A DNA stretch of 64,000 bases from Alphaproteobacteria bacterium (GTDB lineage Bacteria > Pseudomonadota > Alphaproteobacteria > Geminicoccales > Geminicoccaceae), in the NCBI GenBank assembly GCA_026982705.1, contig JALSGP010000013.1, positions 1 through 64,000 of the forward strand. Reading direction: 5' to 3'. Under the pieces are notes generated by a model. That model searched no databases, was not told where the DNA came from, and was given only the letters and a program-made list of their open reading frames with translations. Positions 49,180 to 58,161 of this stretch are shown here, piece by piece (positions within the stretch are counted from its first letter, which is position 1; every line of letters begins with the position of its first letter). The translations under genes were made by a program, and so were the position numbers.

Positions 49180-50046
49180 TCACACGTAGTGGCGCAGGGC
49201 GGCGTGGAGCCGCGCCGCGATGTCCGGCCGCTCCATGGCGAGCGCCAGGTTCGCTTCCAGATACCCGATGCGGTCGCCGCAGTCGAAGCGCCTTCCCTCG
49301 AAACGCACACCATGGAACGCCTCCTCGGCGAGGAGCCGGGTCATGGCGTCGGTGAGCTGGATCTCGCCGCCGGCCCCGGGCGGCAGGTCCTCCAGAATCG
49401 TGAAGATGCGGGGAGAGAGGATGTAGCGGCCGATCACGGCGAGGCGCGAGGGGGCCTCCTCCGGCTTCGGCTTCTCCACGAAGGCCCGCACCTCCACCAC
49501 CCGCCCGTCGTCGGCGCCGGGATCGAGGATGCCGTAGCGGGCGGTGTGTTCGCGCGGCACCTCCTCCACCGCCACCACATTGCCGCCGCGCTCGGCGTGC
49601 ACCGCCGCGAGCTGGGCGAGACAGGGCGTGCGGGCGTGGACCAGGTCGTCCACCAGGATCACGCCGAAGGGCTCGTCACCCACCAGGTGGCGGGCGCACC
49701 AGACGGCATGGCCCAGACCCAGCGGAGCCTGCTGGCGGGTGTAGACGAAGGTGCCGGCCGGCGGCAGCGCCCGTTCCAGGGCCGAGAGCTCCCGCGTCTT
49801 TCCCTTGCGGGCCAGGGTCTCGAACAGCTCGAAGGCGCGGTCGAAATGGTCCTCGACGAGCGTCTTGCCGCGGCCGGTGACGAAGACGAACACCTCGCAG
49901 CCGGCCGCCGCCGCCTCCTCCACCGCGTATTCCACCAGCGGCCGGTCCACCACCGGCAGCATCTCCTTGGGCAGGACCTTGGTGGCCGGCAGCATGCGCG
50001 TGCCGAGCCCGGCCACCGGGAACACCACCTTGCGAATGCGCGTCAT
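49180..50046 (-). CDS. galU: UTP-glucose-1-phosphate uridylyltransferase
   Basis: This 288-residue nucleotidyltransferase makes UDP-glucose. It shows FPVAGLGTRMLPATKVLPKE at the N-terminus, GVILVDDLVHA, the active-site lysine region VRAFVEKPKPEEAPS and GGEIQLTDAM. The ATG at 50046 begins the conserved sequence. It is the first gene of the galU-ugd-pgm run and diverges from cbiD. Confidence 0.96.
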   Translation of the reverse strand: MTRIRKVVFPVAGLGTRMLPATKVLPKEMLPVVDRPLVEYAVEEAAAAGCEVFVFVTGRGKTLVEDHFDRAFELFETLARKGKTRELSALERALPPAGTFVYTRQQAPLGLGHAVWCARHLVGDEPFGVILVDDLVHARTPCLAQLAAVHAERGGNVVAVEEVPREHTARYGILDPGADDGRVVEVRAFVEKPKPEEAPSRLAVIGRYILSPRIFTILEDLPPGAGGEIQLTDAMTRLLAEEAFHGVRFEGRRFDCGDRIGYLEANLALAMERPDIAARLHAALRHYV

Positions 50047-50186
50047 CGACCCATCCGTCCCCTCGGGGAGATCCGCACCGGGCTGTAGCATCGGCGGCGG
50101 ACGGCGGCCAGAGGCCCCGTGCCGCGCCCCTCGACGGGACGGGGGCGACGGCCAGATTCGCTGCGGTCGCCGCAGGGAGCCGCACC

Positions 50187-51272
50187 ATCGCCCGACCCCC
50201 GGGTCTGCGGACCGGCTACAGCACCGGTGCCTGCGCCACCGCCGCCGTGCGGGCGGCACTGGAGGCGCTGTGGGGCGGGACCTTCCCGGATCCCGTCACC
50301 ATCCGTCTGCCGCGGGGCCACCTCGCCACCTTCCCCCTCGCCGAACGGATGCGGGAGGACGGCCGCGCCCGCGCCGGCGTGATCAAGGACGCCGGCGACG
50401 ATCCCGACGTCACCCACGGCTGTCTGGTCCGGGCGACGGTGACGCCGGCGCCGCCCGGCGCGGGGGTGGTGTTCCGGGCCGGCGAGGGCGTGGGTACCGT
50501 CACCCGCCCGGGCCTGCCGGTGCCGCCGGGTGAGCCCGCCATCAATCCGGTACCGCGGCGCATGATGCGGGAGGTGGTGGCGGAGCTGGCCGCCCGCTTC
50601 GGCCGGCCGGCGGACGTCACCGTCGAGATCGCCGTCCCCGGCGGCGAGGGCTTGGCCCGCCGCACCTGGAACCCGCGCCTCGGCATCGTGGGCGGCCTCT
50701 CGATCCTCGGCACCACCGGTCTCGTGATCCCCTATTCCTGCAGCGCCTGGATCCATTCCATCCGGCAGGCGGTGGACGTGGCGCGCGCCGGCGGGCACAC
50801 CCGCATCGCCGCCGCCACCGGTTCCACCTCCGAGCGGCTGCTGCGGCGGCTCGGCTTCGCCGAGATGGAAATCGTCGAGGTGGGGGGGTTCGTCGGCGCC
50901 CTGCTCAAGCATCTCGCCCGCCATCCGCTGCCGCGGCTGGTGCTGGCCGGCGGCTTCGCCAAGATGACGAAGCTGGCCCAGGGGCGCCTCGACCTCCACA
51001 GCCGCCGCCACGGGGTGGATCTCGCCGCCCTCGCCGTCCGCGCCCGCGCCGCGGGGGCCGAGGCCGGTCTGGTCGCGGCCCTCGCCGCCGCCCCCACCGC
51101 CAAGGCCGCCCTCGACATCGCCCGCCGACACGGCTTTCCTCTGGGCGACCTGGTGGCCGCGGACGCCCACGCGGTGGTGCGTCGCCGGCTCGATCCGCGG
51201 GTGCGGGTGACGGTGCTGGTGTGCGATCGCGAGGGCGAGGCCGTCGGCCGCGCCGGGGAGGTGCTGCCGTGA
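50187..51272 (+). CDS. cbiD: Cobalt-precorrin-5B C1-methyltransferase (CbiD)
   Basis: This protein of about 361 residues is CbiD of the anaerobic cobalamin pathway. The conserved N-terminus LRTGYSTGACATAAVRAALE lies upstream of the first standard start codon in frame (GTG 50247). I therefore placed the start at ATC 50187, which follows GGGAG by 7 bases; CTG 50205 is another option. Either a rare start codon or a sequence error is involved. Later features include RLGIVGGLSILGTTGLVIPY and GFVGALLKHLA. CbiD, not CobF, indicates the cobalt-early route. The stop overlaps cobK (GTGA). Confidence 0.9.
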   Translation: MARPPGLRTGYSTGACATAAVRAALEALWGGTFPDPVTIRLPRGHLATFPLAERMREDGRARAGVIKDAGDDPDVTHGCLVRATVTPAPPGAGVVFRAGEGVGTVTRPGLPVPPGEPAINPVPRRMMREVVAELAARFGRPADVTVEIAVPGGEGLARRTWNPRLGIVGGLSILGTTGLVIPYSCSAWIHSIRQAVDVARAGGHTRIAAATGSTSERLLRRLGFAEMEIVEVGGFVGALLKHLARHPLPRLVLAGGFAKMTKLAQGRLDLHSRRHGVDLAALAVRARAAGAEAGLVAALAAAPTAKAALDIARRHGFPLGDLVAADAHAVVRRRLDPRVRVTVLVCDREGEAVGRAGEVLP

Positions 51273-52012
51273 GCACCGTGCTGATCCTGGGCGGCACGTG
51301 GGAATCGCGCATCCTCGCCGAGCGGCTGCACCGCGCCGGCGTGGACGTCCTCACCTCCCTCGCCGGTCGCACCCGCATGCCGGGTCTGCCGCCGGGACGG
51401 GTGCGCGTGGGCGGTTTCGGCGGGGCGGAGGGCTTCGCGCGGGTGCTGGCGGGCGAGGCGGTGGCCTTCGTGCTGGACGCCACCCATCCCTTCGCCGTGC
51501 GCATGACCACCACCGCCCACCGGGTGTGCCGCGAACGGGGCGTTCCCTATCTGCGGCTGGACCGCCCGCCCTGGACGGCGGAGCCGGGGGACCGCTGGAT
51601 CGAGGTGGCGGACCTGGACGCCGGCCTCGCCCGCATCGCCGCCGTCGGCCGTCGCCCCTTCGTCAACGTGGGGCGCGCCGAGATCCCGCGGCTGGGCGAG
51701 GTGCCGGCCTGCCACTTCCTGCTGCGGACGGTGGAGCCGCCGGACCGGGTGCCGCCCAACGTGGACGTGTTGGTGGGCCGGCCGCCCTATTCGGTGGCCG
51801 GCGACCGCGAGACGCTGCGCCGTTTCGGCGTCGACTGCCTGCTGGTGCGCAACGCCGGCGGCCCCGGCGCCTACCCCAAGATCCGCGCCGCCCGCGAGCT
51901 GGGCCTGCCGGTGGTGATGATCCGCCGCCCGCAGGTGGCGGTGGCGCCGGTGGTGGCCGGGGTGGAGGAGGCCCTCGCCTATCTGCGGCCCTTCCTCGGC
52001 CGCAGGACGTGA
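51269..52012 (+). CDS. cobK: Precorrin-6A reductase
   Basis: This 247-residue NADPH-dependent enzyme reduces (cobalt-)precorrin-6A. It begins TVLILGGTWESRILAERL and has VLDATHPFAVRMTTTAH near residue 75 and VLVGRPPYSVAGDRETL. In the anaerobic pathway the same family is called CbiJ. The GTG start overlaps the cbiD stop, and its end overlaps the convergent cobM by 34 bases. Confidence 0.92.
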   Translation: MSTVLILGGTWESRILAERLHRAGVDVLTSLAGRTRMPGLPPGRVRVGGFGGAEGFARVLAGEAVAFVLDATHPFAVRMTTTAHRVCRERGVPYLRLDRPPWTAEPGDRWIEVADLDAGLARIAAVGRRPFVNVGRAEIPRLGEVPACHFLLRTVEPPDRVPPNVDVLVGRPPYSVAGDRETLRRFGVDCLLVRNAGGPGAYPKIRAARELGLPVVMIRRPQVAVAPVVAGVEEALAYLRPFLGRRT

Positions 52013-52746
52013 TGATGGTCGGGATGATAGAGGCGGCTGTCGGGGAAGTCCTCCGCCGCCAGCACCCGGCCCACCACGATCAGCGCCGTGCGGGTGATGC
52101 CGGCCGCCTTCACCTTGGCGCGGATGTCGGCGAGGGTGCCGCGGAGGATGCGCTGGTCGGGCCAGCTCGCCCGGTGGACCACCGCCACCGGCGCGTCGGC
52201 GCCGAGGACGGGGGTGAGGATGCGGACGATGCGGGCGAGATGGTTGACGGCGAGATGGAGCACGAGGGTGGCGCCGGTGGCGGCGAAGGCGGCCAGATCC
52301 TCGCCCGGCGGCATGGGCGAGGCGCGCCCGGGCATGCGGGTGAGCACCACCGACTGGGCCACGCCGGGAAGGGTCAGCTCGCGGCCCAGCGCGGCCGCCG
52401 CGGCGGCGAAGGCGGGCACGCCGGGGACGATCTCCCAGGGGATGCCGTGGGCGTCGAGGCGGCGGATCTGCTCGGCGATGGCCCCGTAGAGGGAGGGATC
52501 GCCCGAGTGCAGGCGCACCACCTCGAGCCCCGCCCGGTGGGCCCGCACCATCTCCGCCACGATCTCGTCGAGGGTGAGGGAGGCGGTGTCCACCACCCGC
52601 CGCGCCCGCCGCGCCAGCGCCACCACCGCGGGCGGCACCAGCGAGCCGGCATGGAGCACCACGTCGGCCCGCCGCAGCCGGATGCGGCCGCGCAGGGTCA
52701 GCAGATCGGGCGCGCCGGGGCCGGCGCCGACGAAGGAGACCGTCAC
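51979..52746 (-). CDS. cobM: Precorrin-4 C11-methyltransferase
   Basis: This 255-residue SAM-dependent tetrapyrrole methyltransferase (CobM/CbiF) starts with VSFVGAGPGAPDLLTLRGR. It has VVRLHSGDPSLYGAIAEQIR and EIVPGVPAFAAAAAALGREL. The C-terminus is histidine-rich (YHPDHHHVLRPRK). It is the last gene of the minus-strand cobalamin run; its GTG overlaps the preceding stop. Confidence 0.94.
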   Translation of the reverse strand: MTVSFVGAGPGAPDLLTLRGRIRLRRADVVLHAGSLVPPAVVALARRARRVVDTASLTLDEIVAEMVRAHRAGLEVVRLHSGDPSLYGAIAEQIRRLDAHGIPWEIVPGVPAFAAAAAALGRELTLPGVAQSVVLTRMPGRASPMPPGEDLAAFAATGATLVLHLAVNHLARIVRILTPVLGADAPVAVVHRASWPDQRILRGTLADIRAKVKAAGITRTALIVVGRVLAAEDFPDSRLYHPDHHHVLRPRKGRR

Positions 52747-54524
52747 GGCCGATAGCCCCGCGGCGTGACCACCAGCGTGCGGCCGCCCAGCACCAGCCGG
52801 CGGCTCGCCGGATTGCCCACCAGCAGCACCGTCTCCATGTCCACCGTCTCCGGATCCAGCTCCGCCAGAGTGGTGACGAGGATCTCCTCCCCCTCGCGGC
52901 CGAGGCGGCGGGCCACCACCACCGGCGTCTCCGGAGGCCGGTGGCGGGCGAGGACGGCCAGCACCTCGCGCAGGGGCCCGCGCCGTCCCCGCGCGGCAGG
53001 ATTGTAGAGGGCGAGGACGAAGCCGGCGCGGGCGGCGGCCTCGGCGCGGGCGCGGATCACCGACCGCGGGGTGAGGAGGTCGGAGAGGGAGAGGACGCAG
53101 AAGTCGTGGCCGAGCGGCGCCCCGCTCGCCGCCGCCGCCGCCTGCATGGCGGTGATCCCCGGGACGATGCGCAGATCCACCCGCCGCCAGGCGGGATCCT
53201 CCGCCACCGCCAGCAGCTCCAGGAGCGGGCTCGCCATGGCGTAGATGCCGGCATCGCCCGAACAGACCAGCGCCACGTCACCGCCGGCGGCGGCGAGCGT
53301 CAGGGCATGGCGGCAGCGATCCAGCTCCTCGCCGAGGGCGAAGGGATGGAGACGCTTGCCGGCGGTCCGCGGCCCCAGCAGTTCGAGATAGCGCCGATAG
53401 CCCACCAGATGCTCGGCCGCGGCCAGCGCCGCCTCCGCCTCGCGGGTGAGGCGCGCGGGATCACCGGGGCCGATCCCCACCAGCCGCACCATCCCCCGCG
53501 GCCGGCCGATGCGGGCGGGATCGAGGGGGGACGGTGCCCGCGCCACCGCACAGGTGGCCACGGCCTCGCGGCGCTTGGGCACCACCAGCGTGCCGTCGGG
53601 GCCGACCGCCCGCAGGGCCGCCGCCTCCGCCACCGAAGGGGTGCCCACCGCCCGCGCCACCACCGCCGAGGGGTCCGACACCCGCGGCGCCTCCGCCGCC
53701 AGCTCCTCGGCCGTGAAGAAGCGGGCCGGCACGCCGAGGCGTCCGGCGACGGCGTGGATCGCCGGCTCGTCCATGCGGCGGTCGATGGAGACGACACAGG
53801 CTACCGCCGCGGGCGCGAGACCGGCCTCGGCGAGGGTCCGTTCCACCAGTGCCGTCACCGCCTCCGGCGGGGCGCCCCGCACCGTCCCCACGCCCACCGC
53901 CAGCACCCGCGGATGCCAGACCAGACGTCCTCCCGCCGGGGCGAGGGCGCGCCAGTCGACGGCGAGCGTCCGCGGCGCCGCGGGATCGACGGCGAGGGCG
54001 GCGCGCACCGTCGCCGGCAGCAGATCGCCCGGATCCTCGAGCCGGAGCGGTTCGCCCTCGGCGACGGCGCGCAGGAAGGTGGCGGCATCCGGCGGCAGGA
54101 CCGCCACGAAGCCGGCGGGCGGATCGTCGAGGGCGGCGGATCCGCGGGCGGTGGTGACGGGCACCGCCTCCAGAAGCGGCGCGAGCCGTCGCGCCAGCGC
54201 CTCGCCGCCGCGATGGGCGCCCAGCAGCACCACCAGATGGCGGCCATCCGCGCTCACCGCCAGCACCGGCGGCTCCCGCCGCTTGTCGCCCAGCACCGGC
54301 GCCAGGGCCCGCACCAGGATACCGGCGGCGCAGAAACCCACGATGGCCCGGCCCTCGCGGAAGAGGTGCCGCAGCCGCTCCGTCGCCCGGGCGAAGCCGT
54401 GCTCGCCGGGACCGGCGAGGCGCGTCGGCAGGTGCAGCTCGGCCTCCGGCAGGCGGGCGGCGAGATGGCGGGCGCGGGTGGCGTCGCCGCGGGTGAGGGC
54501 GACGAGGGCGACGGGTCGGCTCAC
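52743..54524 (-). CDS. CbiG-CobJ fusion: cobalt-precorrin-5A hydrolase / precorrin-3B C17-methyltransferase
   Basis: This 593-residue protein joins two steps. Residues 1-340 are CbiG-like: an N-terminal part with IVGFCAAGILVRALAPVLGD and a CobE-like part with LAVGVGTVRGAPPEAVTALV and VVSIDRRMDEPAIHAVAGRL. Residues 345-593 are CobJ/CbiH: VRLVGIGPGDPARLTREAEA, ALVCSGDAGIYAMASPLLEL and LRIVPGITAMQAAAAASGAP. CbiG opens the lactone ring in the anaerobic route. The GTG start overlaps the cobI stop (GTGA). Similar CbiG/CbiH fusions are known in other bacteria. Confidence 0.93.
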   Translation of the reverse strand: MSRPVALVALTRGDATRARHLAARLPEAELHLPTRLAGPGEHGFARATERLRHLFREGRAIVGFCAAGILVRALAPVLGDKRREPPVLAVSADGRHLVVLLGAHRGGEALARRLAPLLEAVPVTTARGSAALDDPPAGFVAVLPPDAATFLRAVAEGEPLRLEDPGDLLPATVRAALAVDPAAPRTLAVDWRALAPAGGRLVWHPRVLAVGVGTVRGAPPEAVTALVERTLAEAGLAPAAVACVVSIDRRMDEPAIHAVAGRLGVPARFFTAEELAAEAPRVSDPSAVVARAVGTPSVAEAAALRAVGPDGTLVVPKRREAVATCAVARAPSPLDPARIGRPRGMVRLVGIGPGDPARLTREAEAALAAAEHLVGYRRYLELLGPRTAGKRLHPFALGEELDRCRHALTLAAAGGDVALVCSGDAGIYAMASPLLELLAVAEDPAWRRVDLRIVPGITAMQAAAAASGAPLGHDFCVLSLSDLLTPRSVIRARAEAAARAGFVLALYNPAARGRRGPLREVLAVLARHRPPETPVVVARRLGREGEEILVTTLAELDPETVDMETVLLVGNPASRRLVLGGRTLVVTPRGYRP

Positions 54525-55216
54525 GGTCGTGTCCGGATCAGCAGCAGCGACATGTAGGGCTGGGGTGCGGGCGCGAGGCAGTCGAGGCGCGCCACCGTCT
54601 CGCCCGGACCGTCCAGTTCGCGGGCGAGCCAGCTCCGCGTCAGCAGCCCGCGGGCGGCGAGCCGCCGGTGCCAGTCGGGCAGCCGGGATCCCACCTTCAG
54701 CAGCACCAGCACGTCCACCGCATCCAGCAGCGCCTCGATCCGCGCGGGATCGGCGGTGGCCGGCGCCAGCGCCAGCAGCTCCTCCCCCGCCGCGAGCGGC
54801 AGGAGGACGCGGGCGGCGGCGAGCTGGAGGCTGCTGATGCCGGGATGGACCCGCACCGGCAGCGCCGGATCCAGCGCCGCCAGCACCCGGCTCGCCGTGC
54901 CGTAGAGGAGGGGGTCGCCGAGACACAGCAGCGCCACCTCGTGCCCCGCCGCCACCGCCTCCCCGGCGGCACGGGCGACGGCGGCGTAGACCGCCTCCTT
55001 GGTGCCGTCGTCGCCGCGCATGGCGAGGGGAAAGGTGCGCAGCGGCACGCCCGGCGGCAGGTGCGCGCGCACCGCCTCGAGCGCCCGCGAGCGGCCGTCG
55101 GCGCCGGCGATGGCCCAGATCTCGCGGGCGCGGACCAGCGCCGCCCGGCCTCCGAGGGTGAGGTGGTCGGGACCGCCGGGGCCGGTCCCCACCAGATGGA
55201 GGAGCCCGCGGCTCAT
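54521..55216 (-). CDS. cobI: Precorrin-2 C20-methyltransferase
   Basis: This 231-residue SAM-dependent methyltransferase (CobI/CbiL) adds the C20 methyl group. It shows LHLVGTGPGGPDHLTLGGRA, EVALLCLGDPLLYGTASRVL and VRVHPGISSLQLAAARVLLP. It is coupled on both sides by four-base overlaps. Confidence 0.93.
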   Translation of the reverse strand: MSRGLLHLVGTGPGGPDHLTLGGRAALVRAREIWAIAGADGRSRALEAVRAHLPPGVPLRTFPLAMRGDDGTKEAVYAAVARAAGEAVAAGHEVALLCLGDPLLYGTASRVLAALDPALPVRVHPGISSLQLAAARVLLPLAAGEELLALAPATADPARIEALLDAVDVLVLLKVGSRLPDWHRRLAARGLLTRSWLARELDGPGETVARLDCLAPAPQPYMSLLLIRTRP

Positions 55217-56442
55217 GGCGGTCGTACCCACAGCAGACGGGTGACGGGGGCGAGGCTGCGCCACAGCCGCCGCCCCCCCACCCCGGTGATCCGGCTCACC
55301 GTCTGACGGACCAGCTCGCCGCCGCGGGCCTCGAGGAAGGCGAGGAGCCGCGCCTCGCCCTCGGCGGTGACGGCGTGGGCCACCAGCCGCCCGCCCGGCC
55401 GCAGGCGCTCGGCGCAGGTCTCCAGCAGTCCCGGCGTCGTCAGCCCGCCGCCCACGAAGACGGCATCGGGCGCCGGTTCCGCCGGCAGCGCCGCCGGCGC
55501 CCCGCCCTCGATCACCACGAGCTCCGGCACCCCCAGCCGCTCGGCGTTGCGGCGGATCAGGGCGGCCCGCCCGGGATCGCGCTCGACGGCGACGGCCCGC
55601 CCGCGGGGGGTGATGCGCAGCCATTCCACCGCCACCGAGCCGCAGCCGGCGCCCACGTCCCACAGGAGCTCGCCGGGGCGCGGCGCCAGCGCGGCCAGCG
55701 CCGCCGCCCGCACCTCCGCCTTGGTGAGGGTCCCGTCGTGGGCGAACAGCGCCTCCGGCAGCCCCGGCGTGCGCGGGGGCGGCGGGCGTGCCGGATCGTC
55801 CGGCAGCTCCAGCCCCACCAGATTGAGCTCGGCGAACCGTCCGTCGCGGGCCTCCTGGGCGGTGCCGGACCAGTGGGCCTCGCGGGGGCCGCCGAGATGG
55901 GCGAGGACGTGGACGCGGGCATCCGCATAGCCGTCGGCGCAGAGCATGGCGGCGATGCGCGCCGGCCCCTCCTCGCCGTCGGTGAGGGCGAGGATGCGGG
56001 CGCCCGGCGCATAGGCCCGTCGCAGGCGGGCGACGGGGCGGCCGTGGACGGTGGTGGTCACCGTCTCCTCCAGCGGCCAGCCCAGCCGTGCACAGGCGAG
56101 CTGGAAGCTGGAGAGGTGGGGGATCAGCGCCACCTCCTCCCGCGCGAACACCCGCAGCACCAGCCGGCCGACGCCGTACCAGAGGGGGTCGCCGGAGGCC
56201 AGCACCACCGTGGGCCGCCCCCGATAGCGCGCGAGGTCCCGCACCGCCTGCAGGATGGGCGCCGTCCACACCACCCGGAAGGCGCGGGAGGGCGGCACCA
56301 GGGCGAGATGGCGCCGCCCGCCCACGATCACCTCCGCCGCATCGAGCCGCCGGCAGGCCTCCGCCGAGAGGCCGGCAAGGCCGTCCTCGCCGATGCCGAC
56401 GACCGAGAGCCAGGGTCCGCCCTTCCCCGCCGTCCCGCTCAC
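55213..56442 (-). CDS. cobL: Precorrin-6Y C5,15-methyltransferase (decarboxylating), CobL
   Basis: This 409-residue two-domain enzyme corresponds to CbiE plus CbiT. The N-terminal domain has LSVVGIGEDGLAGLSAEACR and TVVLASGDPLWYGVGRLVLR. The C-terminal Rossmann methyltransferase domain starts near residue 240, with LTKAEVRAAALAAL, LLWDVGAGCGSVAVEWLRI and AVFVGGGLTTPGLLETCAER. The GTG start follows GGAGGAGACGAT and overlaps the cobH stop. Confidence 0.94.
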   Translation of the reverse strand: MSGTAGKGGPWLSVVGIGEDGLAGLSAEACRRLDAAEVIVGGRRHLALVPPSRAFRVVWTAPILQAVRDLARYRGRPTVVLASGDPLWYGVGRLVLRVFAREEVALIPHLSSFQLACARLGWPLEETVTTTVHGRPVARLRRAYAPGARILALTDGEEGPARIAAMLCADGYADARVHVLAHLGGPREAHWSGTAQEARDGRFAELNLVGLELPDDPARPPPPRTPGLPEALFAHDGTLTKAEVRAAALAALAPRPGELLWDVGAGCGSVAVEWLRITPRGRAVAVERDPGRAALIRRNAERLGVPELVVIEGGAPAALPAEPAPDAVFVGGGLTTPGLLETCAERLRPGGRLVAHAVTAEGEARLLAFLEARGGELVRQTVSRITGVGGRRLWRSLAPVTRLLWVRPP

Positions 56443-57089
56443 ATCGTCTCCTCCGCCGTCAGCACCGCGTTGACGGCCGCCGCCGCCAGCGCCGAGCCGC
56501 CGAAGCGGCCCAGAAGCGTGAGATGGACGAGATCGTGGTCCGCCGCCAGCCGCACCAGCGCCGCCTTGCTCTCCGCCGCGCCCACGAAGCCCACGGGAAA
56601 GGCGAACACCACCGCCGGCCGCAGCGCCTCCGCCGCCGTCAGCTCCAGTAGTCGGAAGAGGGCGGTGGGCGCGTTGCCGATGGCCACCACCGCCCCCGGG
56701 AGGAGGGGCCGCCAGTGCTCCACCGCCACCAGCGCCCGCGTGACCCCGCGCGCCCGCGCCTCGCGGACCACCGCCGGATCGTCGATGCGGCAGACCAGGG
56801 CGTTCGCCGCCGGCAGCCGCCGGCGCAGGATGCCGGCGGCGGTGGCCCGGGTGTCGCACAGCACCGGCGCTCCCGCGGTCAGCGCCGCGCGAGCGGCGGC
56901 CAAGGGATCTCCGCGGTGACGCAGATCGCGGGCGATCTCCGGCAGGCCGCAGGCGTGGACCAGGCGGAGGACGAAGGGCGCGAGCGCCGCCGGCGGCACG
57001 ATGCCGAGCTCGTCCAGCGCCGCCCGCACCCGGGCGAAGGAGAGGCGGTGGATGGCGGCGGGGTCGCGGGGAACGTCGCAGGGACTCAC
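56439..57089 (-). CDS. cobH: Precorrin-8X methylmutase
   Basis: This 216-residue enzyme (CobH/CbiC) moves the C11 methyl group to C12 to form (cobalt-)cobyrinate. It has VLRLVHACGLPEIARDLRHR, ALTAGAPVLCDTRATAAGI with the loop before the catalytic histidine region, and VFAFPVGFVGAAESKAALVR. GTG start; coupled to cbiX upstream and cobL downstream by GTGA overlaps. Confidence 0.94.
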   Translation of the reverse strand: MSPCDVPRDPAAIHRLSFARVRAALDELGIVPPAALAPFVLRLVHACGLPEIARDLRHRGDPLAAARAALTAGAPVLCDTRATAAGILRRRLPAANALVCRIDDPAVVREARARGVTRALVAVEHWRPLLPGAVVAIGNAPTALFRLLELTAAEALRPAVVFAFPVGFVGAAESKAALVRLAADHDLVHLTLLGRFGGSALAAAAVNAVLTAEETM

Positions 57090-58090
57090 GGTGCGCCGTC
57101 GCGCCAGGCCCACTCGGCCACCCGCAGCGCGCGTTCCTGGGGATGGGGCCCGCGGGTGTGGTGGAGATGGGGATGGTCGTGGGCATGGGGGTGATGGGCG
57201 TGGACGTGCCCGTCGCCGTCGGTGCCGATGCCCTCCACGTGATGGTGATGGCTCCGCTGGGGCGTACCCACGTCGGCCTCGTAGCCGAGGATGCGCTCGC
57301 GGTATTTGCAGAGGGCGCAGTTCATGGCGACGTCGCCCTCGAGGATGCCGCGGATGCGGCGGACGAAGGTGTCCACCACCCCGGGATGGTCGTCGAGATG
57401 GTGGGCCTTGACGAAGCGCACGCCGGGATGGCGGCGTGCCACCTCCTCCACCGCCGCGTGGATGCGGCGGACCAGGACGCCGGTGAAGAGGAACCAGGGG
57501 AAGACGACGATGCGACGGAAGCCGAGGCGGGCGGTGCGGTCCACCGCCACGTGGGTGCGGGGATGGGCGACGCCGGAATAGGCCACCTCCGCGTGCTGGA
57601 AGCCCAGCCCCTCCCACAGCAGCCGCGCCACCTTGGCCACATTGGCGTTGGCGTCGGAGTCCGAGGTGCCGCGTCCCACCACCACCAGCGCCGACTCCTC
57701 CGGCGACGGGCCGTCGCCGTCGGCGGCGAGCGCCGCGCGGATGCGGTCCCGCGCCGCCTCCAGGAGGCGCGGGTCGAGGCCGAGTTCGCGGGCCATGCGG
57801 ATCTCGAGACCGTGTTCGGCGGCGTAGCGGTTGAGCACCGAGGGGACGTCGTTCTTGACGTGACCGGCGGCGAACAGCATGGCGGGGAGGGCCAGCACCC
57901 GCCGCACCCCCCGCGCCCGCAGCCGGTCCAGCCCCTCGCGCAGGGTGGGGCGGGCGAACTCGAGATAGCCCATCTCCACCGGCCAGTCGGGAAAGTGCGG
58001 GCGGACCGCCGCGACGAGACGGGCGAATTCCGCGCAGGCCTCGGGATCGCGGCTGCCGTGGCCGCAGATCATGACGCCGGTTCCGGACAC
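57086..58090 (-). CDS. cbiX: Sirohydrochlorin cobaltochelatase CbiX with histidine-rich tail
   Basis: This 334-residue protein is the long form of CbiX, with two chelatase repeats. It shows MICGHGSRDPEACAEFARLV, MLFAAGHVKNDVPSVLNRYA and VVVGRGTSDSDANANVAKVA. A CALC pair near residue 265 recalls the 4Fe-4S site of CbiX proteins. About 15 histidines crowd the last 60 residues (HVHAHHPHAHDHPHLHH), likely cobalt storage or delivery. It is the first gene of the minus-strand cobalamin run, preceded by only 70 bases with no room for a cobalamin riboswitch. Confidence 0.94.
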   Translation of the reverse strand: MSGTGVMICGHGSRDPEACAEFARLVAAVRPHFPDWPVEMGYLEFARPTLREGLDRLRARGVRRVLALPAMLFAAGHVKNDVPSVLNRYAAEHGLEIRMARELGLDPRLLEAARDRIRAALAADGDGPSPEESALVVVGRGTSDSDANANVAKVARLLWEGLGFQHAEVAYSGVAHPRTHVAVDRTARLGFRRIVVFPWFLFTGVLVRRIHAAVEEVARRHPGVRFVKAHHLDDHPGVVDTFVRRIRGILEGDVAMNCALCKYRERILGYEADVGTPQRSHHHHVEGIGTDGDGHVHAHHPHAHDHPHLHHTRGPHPQERALRVAEWAWRDGAP

Positions 58091-58161
58091 GGTCGGGCTC
58101 CCTCGGTGCGAGGGGCGAGCTAGCATCGCCCCCGCCGGCCGCCAAGGGGTGGGGCGGGCGC

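Noticed and set aside
58091-58161. Cobalamin riboswitch in front of the cbiX run
   Set aside because: The gap is only 70 bases and has no B12-box-like sequence. The cbiD/galU gap was also inspected without success.
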